Origin: Paraburkholderia bryophila
GTDB taxonomy: Bacteria > Pseudomonadota > Gammaproteobacteria > Burkholderiales > Burkholderiaceae
DNA length: 64,000 bases
Direction: 5' to 3'
NCBI RefSeq assembly: GCF_003269035.1
Contig: NZ_QLTK01000033.1
Coordinates: forward strand, 1 to 64,000
The translations under genes were made by a program, and so were the position numbers. Numbering within the stretch: position 1 is the first letter of the stretch; each line of letters starts with the position of its first letter. Under the pieces are notes generated by a model that worked only from the letters and a program-made list of their open reading frames with translations, had not been told where the DNA came from and ran no database searches. Below, piece by piece: positions 25,606 to 34,385 of the stretch.

Positions 25606-27147
25606 ATGTTCAGTACTTCGTGTCCACAATGCGGCGCACCGCTCGAATTCCGTTCCGCCGCGGCCGTGATGGCCGTGTGCGGATCGTGCCGCAGCACCTT
25701 GCTCAAACACGGCGAAGCGGTTGAACGCCTCGGCGAAATGGCCTCGGTGTTCGAGGACTATTCACCGCTGCAACTCGGCGCCACGGGCCGGTTTCACACG
25801 CGCTCTTTCACGCTGCTCGGCCGGATCCAGTTGCGCTACGACGCGGGCTACTGGAGCGAGTGGTACGCCACGTTCGACGACGGCACGTTCGGCTGGCTTT
25901 CGGATGCATCGGGCCAGTACGCGGTGACCACGCAGCGAGCGCTGGAGGATACCGAAACCGCCGCGCTGCCGTCTTTCGATTCGTTGAGCCCGGGCGTGCC
26001 CTTCGAATTCGACGGCAAGCGCTATCTCGCGTCGGACATCCGCACGGCGCAATGCGTGGGCGGCGAGGGCGAGTTGCCGTTTCGTGTCGGCGACGGTTGG
26101 CAGGCGCGGGTGGCTGACTTCCGCTACGAAGATCATTTCATCACGCTCGACTACGCCGACGCCGATCCGCAACACGGCAAGCCTGCGTTGTATTCGGGCG
26201 AATCGGTGGAACTCGCCGAACTCGCGTGTCAGGGCTTGCGCGACGAAGCGGAGATTCGCGAATCGGCCGGGCGCTATCGCGGCGACCTGGCGGCGTTCAC
26301 GTGCCCGAGTTGCGGCGCGTCGCTCGATTGCCCGGTCGGCGTGGCCGATTATGTGATCTGCGGCTCGTGCCATGCGGGCGTGGATTGCAGCGCGCCGCAA
26401 GCCACGCTGTTTTCGAAAAAGCGCACACTCGAAGCGATCGACACCGCGTTGCCGCTCGGTGCGAGCGCAACCTTCGACGGCGCGAAGTACACGGTGCTCG
26501 GCCTGATGCGTTGCCGCACGCCGGACGGCGAATCCAGTTGGGACGAATACCTGCTGCACAACCTCGAACGCGGGTTCCTGTGGCAAGTGCACAGCGAAGG
26601 TCGCTGGGAGCGCGTGGAAGTGTTGAATCACTGGCCGATGATCAGCCAGAGCGGCCAGGTGCTCGACGACGGCAAGACCTATCGCGAGAGCGAGCACTAT
26701 GTTTCCGAAGTGATCTATGTGGCGGGTGCGTTCAACTGGCGCGTGCAGGTGGGCGACAAGACATCGATCACGGATTTCGCGTGGCGCGACTTCAAGATGA
26801 CCCGCGAAATCAGCGCCGACGAAATCGTCTGGTCGCGCGCCAGACCGCTGACCGGCAGCAAGGTTGCGCAACGGTTCGGCATGCCGGCACTGGCGGCGGC
26901 CGGTGCGGCGGCGAGCCGCCGTGCGACCCAGTCCAAGCGTAGCAGGAGCGACCTCGAACCGGCCAGGGAAGGTTTCACGACCGCCGGCTTCGGACCGTGG
27001 CCGTGGATCGGCACGGGTGTGATGGTGTTTGTCAACTTCGGCAAGCTGTTCGAGTTCGATGGCTCGACGGTGCTGGTGATTGTCGGCATCCTGGCCTTGT
27101 GGGCGCCCGAGTGGATCTGGCGCGCCTTTCACGACGAGCCGAGGTGA
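25606..27147 (+). CDS. DUF4178 protein with two zinc ribbons and a C-terminal membrane helix
   Basis: A 513-residue protein. A zinc ribbon at residues about 6-30 (CPQC...CGSC) precedes a DUF4178 beta-rich domain (TLLGRIQLRYDAGYWSEWY), and a second ribbon at about 230-262 (CPSC...CGSC) precedes a second copy (TVLGLMRCRTPDGESSWDEY). So the protein is an internal duplication. A basic, Ser/Arg-rich linker leads to hydrophobic segments at about 465-505, which anchor it in the membrane. Function unknown. It probably works with the SPFH protein encoded just upstream. Confidence 0.87.
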   Translation: MFSTSCPQCGAPLEFRSAAAVMAVCGSCRSTLLKHGEAVERLGEMASVFEDYSPLQLGATGRFHTRSFTLLGRIQLRYDAGYWSEWYATFDDGTFGWLSDASGQYAVTTQRALEDTETAALPSFDSLSPGVPFEFDGKRYLASDIRTAQCVGGEGELPFRVGDGWQARVADFRYEDHFITLDYADADPQHGKPALYSGESVELAELACQGLRDEAEIRESAGRYRGDLAAFTCPSCGASLDCPVGVADYVICGSCHAGVDCSAPQATLFSKKRTLEAIDTALPLGASATFDGAKYTVLGLMRCRTPDGESSWDEYLLHNLERGFLWQVHSEGRWERVEVLNHWPMISQSGQVLDDGKTYRESEHYVSEVIYVAGAFNWRVQVGDKTSITDFAWRDFKMTREISADEIVWSRARPLTGSKVAQRFGMPALAAAGAAASRRATQSKRSRSDLEPAREGFTTAGFGPWPWIGTGVMVFVNFGKLFEFDGSTVLVIVGILALWAPEWIWRAFHDEPR

Positions 27148-27149
27148 GC

Positions 27150-27296
27150 GTGAGACAGTTTTTATATGCGCTCTACGCGTTCGTGGTGATCGTCATGTTC
27201 AGTTGCACGTCGATGACTGGAAGCGGCGGAAGTGGCGGCGGTTATGGCGGAACATCGGCGCGTAGCGGATATTCGTCGTATGGGGCGCACAAGTGA
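27150..27296 (+). CDS. Tiny glycine-rich putative lipoprotein
   Basis: A 48-residue protein starting at GTG 27150, two bases after the DUF4178 stop. A hydrophobic N-terminus (LYALYAFVVIVMFSC) ends in a lipobox-like FSC at Cys19, followed by a Gly/Ser/Tyr tail (GSGGSGGGYGG). Its TGA overlaps the next start (GTGA). The tight fit between two genes on both sides supports it. Confidence 0.65.
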   Translation: MRQFLYALYAFVVIVMFSCTSMTGSGGSGGGYGGTSARSGYSSYGAHK

Positions 27297-27694
27297 ACGG
27301 GGTGCTTCCGGTGTCGGAACTCGCGGCTGCGCCACGTGACGCGTATGGCGCGCATGTGCTGGCCGATCTGGGCGGGATCGCTGCCTACCTGTTACGCGAT
27401 GCCCCTACGCTCGAATCGATTCTGGTGAAGGCGGCGAAACAAGCCGGCGCGCGCGTGTTGTCGGCGCATTTTCATCACTTCGGCGGCGAGCATGGCGTGA
27501 CAGGTGTCGTGTTGCTCGCGGAGTCGCACATCACGATCCATACCTGGCCCGAGCATCGCTTCGCCGCACTCGATATCTTCATGTGCGGCAACGCTCGCCC
27601 CGACCAGGCGGTCGAGCGGATCGCGCTTGATTTGCAGGCTGAAGTGAAGAATCTTCGCACTTGCCAGCGAGGCATCGCGGGGTCGCCACGCTAA
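27293..27694 (+). CDS. speH: S-adenosylmethionine decarboxylase proenzyme, class 1B
   Basis: A 133-residue pyruvoyl enzyme precursor. The autocleavage Glu-Ser pair lies in VVLLAESHITIHTWPEH, giving the pyruvoyl from the Ser, with the catalytic His close by and the proton-donor Cys in DIFMCG. FHHFGGEHGVTG is also typical. It makes decarboxylated AdoMet, the aminopropyl donor for spermidine-type synthesis. The GTG start at 27293 overlaps the lipoprotein stop. The divergent aminopropyltransferase gene is the obvious user of the product. Confidence 0.95.
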   Translation: MNGVLPVSELAAAPRDAYGAHVLADLGGIAAYLLRDAPTLESILVKAAKQAGARVLSAHFHHFGGEHGVTGVVLLAESHITIHTWPEHRFAALDIFMCGNARPDQAVERIALDLQAEVKNLRTCQRGIAGSPR

Positions 27695-27706
27695 CGGTTT
27701 TTCGCC

Positions 27707-29182
27707 TCAGATCAACCGCAGGGTCGAGGCTTTCAACGTAGCCGCCGCGCGCGTCGAACATTCAAGTTTGCGAAACACGCTTTCCACATGCGTGCGCACC
27801 GTGCTCGGACTCATCTGCAGTGTTTTGGCGACTTCCTTGTTGCTCGCGCCCTGGCTGATGTGGCGCAAGACCTCCACTTCGCGCGGCGACAGCAGCGCGG
27901 CACGCGCGGGCTTGACGCGCTCGGCGCCCGACTCGTAGCCGTCTTTCTCGCCGCTCAGCAGCGCATGGATCGAATCGGCATCGAAGCGGCCAGCCGCTGC
28001 TTCTTCATTGAGTACCGCCGCCGCTTCATCCGCCGACAACGCCGCCCGCCAGGGTCGTGGCGAGCGCAATGCCACCCAGCTCGCCGCCGCGGCCAGCACG
28101 CGCGCTTCGCGGCCGAGCATGGCGCCCGTCGCACCGCAAAAATAGCCCGAACCGTCGAGCCGTTCATAAGCCTGCGACGCGATCTCCGTTTCACGCGCGA
28201 GCGCGCCGATCTGCTTGCCGGCGCGCGCGGTCCAGTAAGGCACGAGCCGCACCTTTTCCCACGCTGCGGGTGAAAGCCGCCCCGGCGTGTTCCAGATCGC
28301 GTTCGAAACCGCCATGCGCCCCATGCCGTGAATCAGGCCGGCGAGATACGTGGCGTGCCGAACGTCGTCGTCGAAACCGAGGCGCTCGCAGCAGCCTGCC
28401 GCGGCTTCGGCCACGCGGCGCGAGTAGCCGGCCATCCACGGTAGTTTCAGATCGATCACGTCGGCGATGATTTCGGGTGCGGTGCCTCGCTGCATGGGCA
28501 GTGCGTCGAGCGGTTCGTCGCGTCCCGCCGCGCTGTGCTCGTCGAGTTCGGCGAGCCAGTCGGCGGCTTGCGCGAACGCGACCCGGGCGAGCGCGTCCGG
28601 ATACTTATGGCCCGCCTTCTGCGCAATCAGTTTTTGCGCCGCGTCGAGGCCATACACGCGACTCAGAATCTCAAGGTCGCCTGCGAGTGCCACCAGAAAC
28701 ACGGCGTCGGGTACCCGCGCGCCCTCGAGTTTTTGCGGCAGACCGCCGCCGTCCCAAGCTTCGAAAATGTGCCGCAAAGCGGATTGGGTGGCGCCCGCGA
28801 GGCCGAGCATGCGCGCAATTTCCCCCGATACCTCACAGTGAATCTGCGCGAGCGGCGTGATCGTTGCTTCCAGCCGCCCCTGAGCTTCGGCCGCGCCAGC
28901 CCAGCCTGGCCGCATGGCAAGCATCGCTTCGCGGCCGCCGATGTCGTCACCCAGCATCGCCGAGAATCCCGACGCATTGGCCGTGCAACCCGACCAGCGC
29001 AGCAGCGAAACCTCCTTCACGACGCCGCATTGCGCGTCGTCATGGCCCGCCGCGGCCGCTAACCGCGCGGCCAGCCAACTGGTGCGCAGCGAGTGGTCCG
29101 TGGGCTGCCCCATGCTGAGATCGCCGATGAACGCCAGCGCCTTCACGGCGTCGAGCGCGCGGATTGTTGAAACGTCTGCCAT
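27707..29182 (-). CDS. Degenerate HD-GYP-like protein with LuxR-type HTH
   Basis: A 491-residue regulator. Two HD-GYP-like segments are recognisable: one near WDGGGLPQKLEGARVP (about residues 143-158), the other from YLAGLIHGMGRMAVSNAIW to RLDGSGYFCGATGAM (about 260-345). The metal ligands are eroded: the HD pair is HG (IHGMGRM) and the usual HHE before DGSGY is AYE. So c-di-GMP hydrolysis is unlikely. The C-terminus (about 420-488) is a LuxR/FixJ HTH (LSPREVEVLRHISQGASNKE). ATG 29182 is chosen because the region upstream is a non-homologous shadow. It is convergent with the AdoMet decarboxylase gene. Confidence 0.8.
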   Translation of the reverse strand: MADVSTIRALDAVKALAFIGDLSMGQPTDHSLRTSWLAARLAAAAGHDDAQCGVVKEVSLLRWSGCTANASGFSAMLGDDIGGREAMLAMRPGWAGAAEAQGRLEATITPLAQIHCEVSGEIARMLGLAGATQSALRHIFEAWDGGGLPQKLEGARVPDAVFLVALAGDLEILSRVYGLDAAQKLIAQKAGHKYPDALARVAFAQAADWLAELDEHSAAGRDEPLDALPMQRGTAPEIIADVIDLKLPWMAGYSRRVAEAAAGCCERLGFDDDVRHATYLAGLIHGMGRMAVSNAIWNTPGRLSPAAWEKVRLVPYWTARAGKQIGALARETEIASQAYERLDGSGYFCGATGAMLGREARVLAAAASWVALRSPRPWRAALSADEAAAVLNEEAAAGRFDADSIHALLSGEKDGYESGAERVKPARAALLSPREVEVLRHISQGASNKEVAKTLQMSPSTVRTHVESVFRKLECSTRAAATLKASTLRLI

Positions 29183-29203
29183 AGGTGTCGACCTGTTCGT
29201 CCT

Positions 29204-29407
29204 GTGTTTCGTTTGCCGCGCCAAAACAAGCCGTCGTGGTTCGTGGAGACCGGGAAGGATCGCATGATTCTGACGGCGCTGCAGGACGCGACGGCGCAGC
29301 AGATCGGCGCGACGGTCATCAAGGTCGATGCAAGCCATGTCGCGATGCTGTCGAAGCCGACGGAAGTCGCGGCGGCGATCATCGCAGCGGCACGCGCCAC
29401 GAAGTGA
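29204..29407 (+). pseudogene. C-terminal remnant of an alpha/beta-hydrolase
   Basis: The reading frame reads PSWFVETGKDRMI, then IGATVIKVDASHVAMLS and KPTEVAAAIIAAA. This is the end of an alpha/beta-hydrolase of the esterase type, with the acid-loop Asp and the catalytic His (DASHV) kept. The nucleophile half and the start are gone, since the divergent regulator starts 22 bases upstream. It is a 3' fragment left by deletion. Confidence 0.7.
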
Positions 29408-29466
29408 GTGGGCAGTGTGCTTGACGCTTGACGCTCGGCTCGCGTGAGTGAGTTGGCTGAAAAAAA

Positions 29467-29501
29467 GGCGTTGCCCGGGGTGCCCCGGCAACGCCTTTTT
29501 T
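29467..29501. terminator. Strong bidirectional rho-independent terminator
   Basis: Perfect 9-bp arms GGCGTTGCC and GGCAACGCC surround an inner GGGG-TG-CCCC hairpin. A run of A precedes it and a run of T follows it, so it works on both strands. It serves the efflux operon ending at 29518 and stops anything reading out of the hydrolase remnant. Confidence 0.92.
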
Positions 29502-29517
29502 GCCTTTCAGGGCACGC

Positions 29518-30978
29518 TCAAGGTGCTTTCGTGGTGGTCGGAGCCGACGCCGGCATCTCCCACCCGCCGCCCAGCGCGAGGAACAGATTGACCTGATCGA
29601 TCGCGACCTGACCTTCCGCAGCCGCCACCTGAGATTTCGTCGACGTCAGCGTGCGCGTCGCATCCAGATCCGAAATGAACGACTCGCGCCCGGCGAGATA
29701 CAGGCGATGCGTTTCATCGGCCGACTCGGCCGCCGACTTCAATGCGGCGCGCAACGCGTCGGCGCGTGCATAGTCCGATGCGTAAGTGGCGAGACTGGTT
29801 TCCGTCTCGCGCAAGGCGGTGAGCACCACGCCGTCGAACTTTGCGAGCGCGACCTGGCTCGAGGCTTCGGCTTCGCGAACGCGGCCGCGCGCGCCGTTCG
29901 CGGGGAAGGTCCAGCTAATCAGCGGACCGAAGCCCCAGCGCGCGGTAGGCGACGTGCCCAGGTCTTCGAGAACCCCCGTCAATCCCGCTGACGCGCCGAT
30001 GCTTACGGTCGGATACAAGGCCCCGGTCGCCACGCCGATGCGCGCGGTGGAGGCCGCCAGTTGACGCTCGGCCTCCCGCACGTCGGGGCGGCGTTTGAGC
30101 AGCGCCGCGCCGTCGCCGACCGGAATCGGCTGGCGAATCTGCGGGAGCCGATCGCAAGCGAGCACGGCCGGCGGCAGGTCGGACGGCGCACGGGCGAGCA
30201 ACGCCGCGAGCCGGTACTGGGCTATCTTGCGGCGTGCCGTATAGCGCGGAATATCCGCTGCCAGCGTATCGACCTGCGTTTGTCCACGCGTTACGTCCGG
30301 CTGATTGCCGCGACCCGCGTCGCGCAGACGTCGCGATACGTCCACGCGCTGCTTCTGTAACGCGAGCGACTGCTGCGCGACGCGGAGTTCTTCAGCCGCC
30401 GAACATTGATCGACGTATGAGCGCACGACGTCGGCGACCACGCTGATCCGGGCGAGATCGCCGGCGGCCTGGACGGACTCGGTGTCCGCCTGCGCCGCTT
30501 CCACGCCGCGCCGCAGCTTGCCGAACAGATCGATTTCGTACGAGATGCTGATGCCGATATCGCCTTCATTGACGACCGGCAGCTTTTCGGTGAGCAGGTA
30601 CTGTTCGGCCGATTCCTGCGCGCGTTCGAGCAGCACCGAGCTTTTGCCGGAGAAGCCGCCTTGCGCCTGCGCGACGCCCAGCGCTTCACGCGAGCGCGCC
30701 AGGTTGGCCGCCGCGACGCGCAAATCCGTATTCGATTGCAGCGCCTGGTCGACCAGGCTGTTCAGCACGGGATCGTCGTAGAGTTGCCACCACACGGCCG
30801 GCACGTTCTGGCGCGACGTCAGCGCGGTGTCGGCGCCTTCGATCGGCGCATTGGCGAGCGGCGCGTTGATGAGCGCCTGCTTCGGCAGCGCATAGTTGGG
30901 ACCGACGTTGATGCAGCCGTTGAGCGCGACGGCCAGCGGTAACAGTGGCAGGAACGGAAGAGCGCGCGACAGCTTCAT
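29518..30978 (-). CDS. NodT-family outer-membrane efflux lipoprotein (OprM-like)
   Basis: A 486-residue TolC-like channel. The signal peptide ends in a lipobox (VALNGC, Cys22). Mature blocks NVGPNYALP, VPAVWWQLYDDPVLNSLVDQAL and RRPDVREAERQLAA are signatures of the NodT family. It is the last gene of the operon, and its start overlaps the HlyD stop by four bases. It exports the pump substrate across the outer membrane. Confidence 0.94.
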   Translation of the reverse strand: MKLSRALPFLPLLPLAVALNGCINVGPNYALPKQALINAPLANAPIEGADTALTSRQNVPAVWWQLYDDPVLNSLVDQALQSNTDLRVAAANLARSREALGVAQAQGGFSGKSSVLLERAQESAEQYLLTEKLPVVNEGDIGISISYEIDLFGKLRRGVEAAQADTESVQAAGDLARISVVADVVRSYVDQCSAAEELRVAQQSLALQKQRVDVSRRLRDAGRGNQPDVTRGQTQVDTLAADIPRYTARRKIAQYRLAALLARAPSDLPPAVLACDRLPQIRQPIPVGDGAALLKRRPDVREAERQLAASTARIGVATGALYPTVSIGASAGLTGVLEDLGTSPTARWGFGPLISWTFPANGARGRVREAEASSQVALAKFDGVVLTALRETETSLATYASDYARADALRAALKSAAESADETHRLYLAGRESFISDLDATRTLTSTKSQVAAAEGQVAIDQVNLFLALGGGWEMPASAPTTTKAP

Positions 30979-32024
30979 TGCGATGCGCCCGAGATCACGG
31001 TGGCGGACGCCGTCCGTGCCGCCGGGCCGCTCGGCGCCGCTGACGCCGGCGACGTGGCCGACGCACCGCTCACCGGAACGCCCGCGCCCGAAGCCGTCGT
31101 TGCGGAAGCATCGACCGCCCCCGCAGCGTGTGTATCAGGATGCTTCTTGCCGATCGGCGACAGATCGCGTACCGACACGGTCGCCGTGCGCCCCGCGATC
31201 ATGCGGAAATCGGCGGGCACTTCGTCGAGCGCGACGCGCACGGGAATGCGTTGTGCGAGGCGCACCCAGCTAAATGCCGGATTCACGTTCGGCAGCAGAT
31301 TCGAGCCTTGCGTGCGGTCACGGTCTTCAATCGCGGCGACGATGCTTTGCACGTGGCCGCGCAGCACGTTCGGCTCGCCCATTACCGTGATATCGACCGG
31401 CTGGCCGATGTCGATGCCGCGCAGCTTGGTTTCCTCGAAATACCCGTCGACGCGGAACGAATGCATATCGACCACCGCGAGCACCGGGCGCCCCGCCGCG
31501 ACGAATTCGCCGGTACGGGGTGCCCGATCGTTCAGATAGCCGTCCACGGGGCTTACGATGGTCGAGCGCTGCAGGTTCAGTTTCGCGGTGTCGATCGCGA
31601 CGTTCGCATCGGCGAGCGCGGCTTCCCCCTGTTCGACGCGCGAGCGGCTTTCCTCATAGACCTCCGCGGCGACCAGGTTGCCGAGCTTGCGATTACGCGC
31701 GTCTTCGCGGCGCGCCTGATCGAGCGCGGCACGGCGTTGTTGCGCGTTCGCTTCCGCCTGACGCAACGCGAGCGTGTAGCGAGCCTGGTCGATCACGAAC
31801 AGCACCTGGCCTTTGCTGACCTGCTGGTTGTCCACCACCTCGACGGACGAGATCAGTCCGGAGATATCCGGCGCGACCTGGATCACGTCCGCGCGCACGT
31901 GTCCGTCGCGAGTCCAGGGCGCGAACATGTAGTAGCCGACCAGTTTCCACAGCACCAGGGCGGCGGCTACGACGACGATCAGGGTCAGCAGAATTTGACC
32001 GACGGAGAACCAGGTTTTTTTCAC
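30975..32024 (-). CDS. HlyD-family membrane fusion protein (AaeA/EmrA-like)
   Basis: A 349-residue periplasmic adaptor. One N-terminal membrane anchor lies at about residues 8-28. A lipoyl/barrel-sandwich half (VEVVDNQQVSKGQVLFVID), a coiled coil at about 80-150 and a second half (IVSPVDGYLNDRAPRTGEFV) follow. The C-terminal 60 residues are Ala/Ser/Thr-rich and look disordered. It starts at GTG 32024, overlapping the DUF1656 stop. It links the FUSC pump to the NodT channel. Confidence 0.93.
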   Translation of the reverse strand: MKKTWFSVGQILLTLIVVVAAALVLWKLVGYYMFAPWTRDGHVRADVIQVAPDISGLISSVEVVDNQQVSKGQVLFVIDQARYTLALRQAEANAQQRRAALDQARREDARNRKLGNLVAAEVYEESRSRVEQGEAALADANVAIDTAKLNLQRSTIVSPVDGYLNDRAPRTGEFVAAGRPVLAVVDMHSFRVDGYFEETKLRGIDIGQPVDITVMGEPNVLRGHVQSIVAAIEDRDRTQGSNLLPNVNPAFSWVRLAQRIPVRVALDEVPADFRMIAGRTATVSVRDLSPIGKKHPDTHAAGAVDASATTASGAGVPVSGASATSPASAAPSGPAARTASATVISGASQ

Positions 32025-32230
32025 GTTATTAGTCTGTGCGAAACGACGACGACAAGGCCCAGCACCAGCACATAGATGCCGAGATCGAAGATGGAGCGAT
32101 GCCAGACGAAGCGGTAGAAGCCGACGCGCGCGAGCACGGTGCGCAAGGCCAGGTTGATCAGATAGGCGATCAACATCAGCACGAGCACAGCCGGCACGAA
32201 CACGCCGAAAATATCGATTTCACCGATCAT
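32021..32230 (-). CDS. DUF1656 small membrane protein (AaeX-like)
   Basis: A 69-residue protein with two hydrophobic helices (about 8-30 and 48-66) and the family lead-in IGEIDIFGVFVPAVL. AaeX-type proteins accompany AaeA/AaeB aromatic-acid efflux pumps; its own role is unknown. It overlaps the HlyD gene. Confidence 0.9.
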   Translation of the reverse strand: MIGEIDIFGVFVPAVLVLMLIAYLINLALRTVLARVGFYRFVWHRSIFDLGIYVLVLGLVVVVSHRLIT

Positions 32231-32276
32231 CGCGGGGAGAAGAAAAGGGTGGGGGACGGTTCACGAAATGCGCGCA

Positions 32277-34379
32277 TCAGGCAGCGGCCTCCGGTTCGGG
32301 CGGCGTGGGTGTCATCAGCGTGGCCGGAAACAGCGAAAGACGCAAGCCGACCAGCGCGTGCAGCGCGTCGCGCAGGCGGCGCGCTGAGCTTTGCGACGTT
32401 GCGCTCGGTGCGGCGGCATTGGCGAGTCCTTGCGCGATGACACGCGCCATGGCGGCGTCGATCGACGCCATCAGACTGTCGGGCACCGGCTCGCGCTTGC
32501 GACGGTCGACGCAATTTTCGTAATACGCGCGCACGTCGTCGAGTACGTGATCGATTGCGGCCGGCGCTTCGCCGGCAAGCTTGCGGGTCACGCGGCGCAG
32601 ATCGAGCGCGTTGAAGGCAATGCGCAGATCGCGGAAGCTTTCGATCGACGGGTGGCGATGATCGTCGGTGGCGGCCAGGCGTGGAATGAGCTGCATGAGG
32701 CGGTCGAGCATGCGCGCGGCAAGATTGCGCGGATCGTCGATCTGTCGTGTCGACGCCGTGAGCGCCACGTCGGCCCAACTCGAACGCAGCAGGCGCGAGG
32801 CCGCGAGTTCGGCGCCGAACGGGCGCGTGACGCGCGTCCACAGATAGGCGTACAGCAGGCCGGCGAGCCCCGCGAGATTGCTGTTCATGAAGATCAGGAA
32901 GTTCGCGTCGTACGCGTCCTGAATGCTGATGAACGTGGCGGTGTTCACCGCGACCAGCACCGTTGCCAGGTTGAACTGCGGACGCGGAATCAGCGTGCCG
33001 ACGAAAATGAAGGGCGCCGCGAACATGATCACCAGCATCGGAAAATCGTGCACGTGCGGCAGCACGGCGAACAGATAGACACCCGCCGCCACCACGCTGA
33101 TGGCGGTCGCCACGAAGAAGCGGAACACCATGGGCGCGGGTTCGTCGAGCGCGGCGAAGAAGCAGCACGCCACCGCCGCGAGCGTCACCGCGCCGGCGCC
33201 GTCGTTCCAGCCCGAGCTGATCCACAGGCTGCACGCGAGAATCACGGCCGCCGCCGCGGAGCCGGTCGAGAACAGCATGATGCCGCGATCGTAGAAGCGC
33301 TCGGTGCCGCCCAGCCGCCAATGGCGAAAACGCGGCCGCCACGAGCCTTCTTCGCGGGTGATGATGATGCGCAGCGAGCGGCAGTCCTGCCACACGTCGA
33401 TCACCTGTTTCATGCGCCACAGTGCGTTCGAGAGCAGCGCGCCGTCCCAGTTCGCCAGCGCGGCGGGCGGCGGCTGCATGGCCGCGATGCGCGCGCGCAA
33501 CGCGTCGGCGGCCGGATCCGGGTGATAGCCCGCGCTGACCGCAGGCATCGGCGCGTTGAACCATTTGATGACGTCGTTCAGCAGCGCTTCGAGCCCCTCG
33601 GGCCAGGTCTGGCGGCCGGAGTTATACAGCGCGATCAGCGGGTCGGCGAGCGACGACATGATCGGCAGCAGCAACTGCATGCGCCCGCGCAGTTCATGCG
33701 CGCGCGCCAGCACGTCGGGCCGCGTGTGGTCGTAGGCCAGTTGGCTCAACAACAGTTCCAGCCCGTTGATAATGGCCGCGAGCCGCTGCCGCGCGCCCGA
33801 AATCGCGGAACCGGCAATGCGGCCGGACAGCGTTTCGGTGGCGTAGAACGCGGCATCGCGAAACCACGCGTCGGTGCGTTCGATAATGGTCGGTGCGAGC
33901 CGGCTTGGAAACAGCGAGCTGCCCACAATGCTCGCGCAGACGATACCGAGCGTGATTTCTTCGGTGCGGCTCACCGCCAGATCGAACACGCCGGCGGGAT
34001 TCGTGACCGACGGCAGCGCGATGATGGGCATGGTGTAGCCGGCCAGCAGGAACACATAGCTGCGCGCGGTGCGGTCGGACACCGCGAGATACAGCAGCGT
34101 GCCGGTCCATAACGCGACAATCACGCTGAACAGATACGGCGATTCGACGAAGGGCGGCACCAGCAGCACTGCCGCCGACGCACCCAGGGCCGTGCCGAGC
34201 GCGCGATAGAGCGCCTTGGAACGGGTTGCGCCGACAAACGGATTCGACACGATGTAAACGGTTGCCATCGCCCAGTAAGGTCGCGGCAGTTCGAGTGCAA
34301 GGCCGATGTAAAGCGCAATCATTGCCGCGGCGAAGGTCTTGACCGAAAACAGCCAGTCGCGAAGGGAGGGATAGACCAT
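32277..34379 (-). CDS. FUSC-family efflux pump (AaeB-like)
   Basis: A 700-residue inner-membrane protein with two blocks of about five to six hydrophobic helices (residues about 12-165 and 345-500), each followed by a soluble domain, the AaeB/FUSC layout. YWAMATVYIVSNPFVGATRS is a FUSC signature. The family exports aromatic carboxylic acids such as p-hydroxybenzoate. Encoded after marR and before DUF1656-hlyD-nodT, it is the pump of a tripartite system. The exact substrate is unknown. Confidence 0.92.
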   Translation of the reverse strand: MVYPSLRDWLFSVKTFAAAMIALYIGLALELPRPYWAMATVYIVSNPFVGATRSKALYRALGTALGASAAVLLVPPFVESPYLFSVIVALWTGTLLYLAVSDRTARSYVFLLAGYTMPIIALPSVTNPAGVFDLAVSRTEEITLGIVCASIVGSSLFPSRLAPTIIERTDAWFRDAAFYATETLSGRIAGSAISGARQRLAAIINGLELLLSQLAYDHTRPDVLARAHELRGRMQLLLPIMSSLADPLIALYNSGRQTWPEGLEALLNDVIKWFNAPMPAVSAGYHPDPAADALRARIAAMQPPPAALANWDGALLSNALWRMKQVIDVWQDCRSLRIIITREEGSWRPRFRHWRLGGTERFYDRGIMLFSTGSAAAAVILACSLWISSGWNDGAGAVTLAAVACCFFAALDEPAPMVFRFFVATAISVVAAGVYLFAVLPHVHDFPMLVIMFAAPFIFVGTLIPRPQFNLATVLVAVNTATFISIQDAYDANFLIFMNSNLAGLAGLLYAYLWTRVTRPFGAELAASRLLRSSWADVALTASTRQIDDPRNLAARMLDRLMQLIPRLAATDDHRHPSIESFRDLRIAFNALDLRRVTRKLAGEAPAAIDHVLDDVRAYYENCVDRRKREPVPDSLMASIDAAMARVIAQGLANAAAPSATSQSSARRLRDALHALVGLRLSLFPATLMTPTPPEPEAAA

Positions 34380-34385
34380 AAAACG

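Noticed and set aside
24529..25710. 393-codon minus-strand frame opposite the SPFH gene
   Set aside because: Antisense to a well-supported domain protein and without recognisable features.
32227..33564. Long minus-strand frame (445 codons) inside the FUSC gene
   Set aside because: It lies entirely within the 700-residue FUSC frame on the same strand and is Arg/Ala/His-rich with no domain; it is a high-GC shadow.
32391..34112. 573-codon plus-strand frame opposite the FUSC gene
   Set aside because: Antisense shadow, Arg/His-rich, no hydrophobic segments or motifs, typical of high-GC antisense frames.
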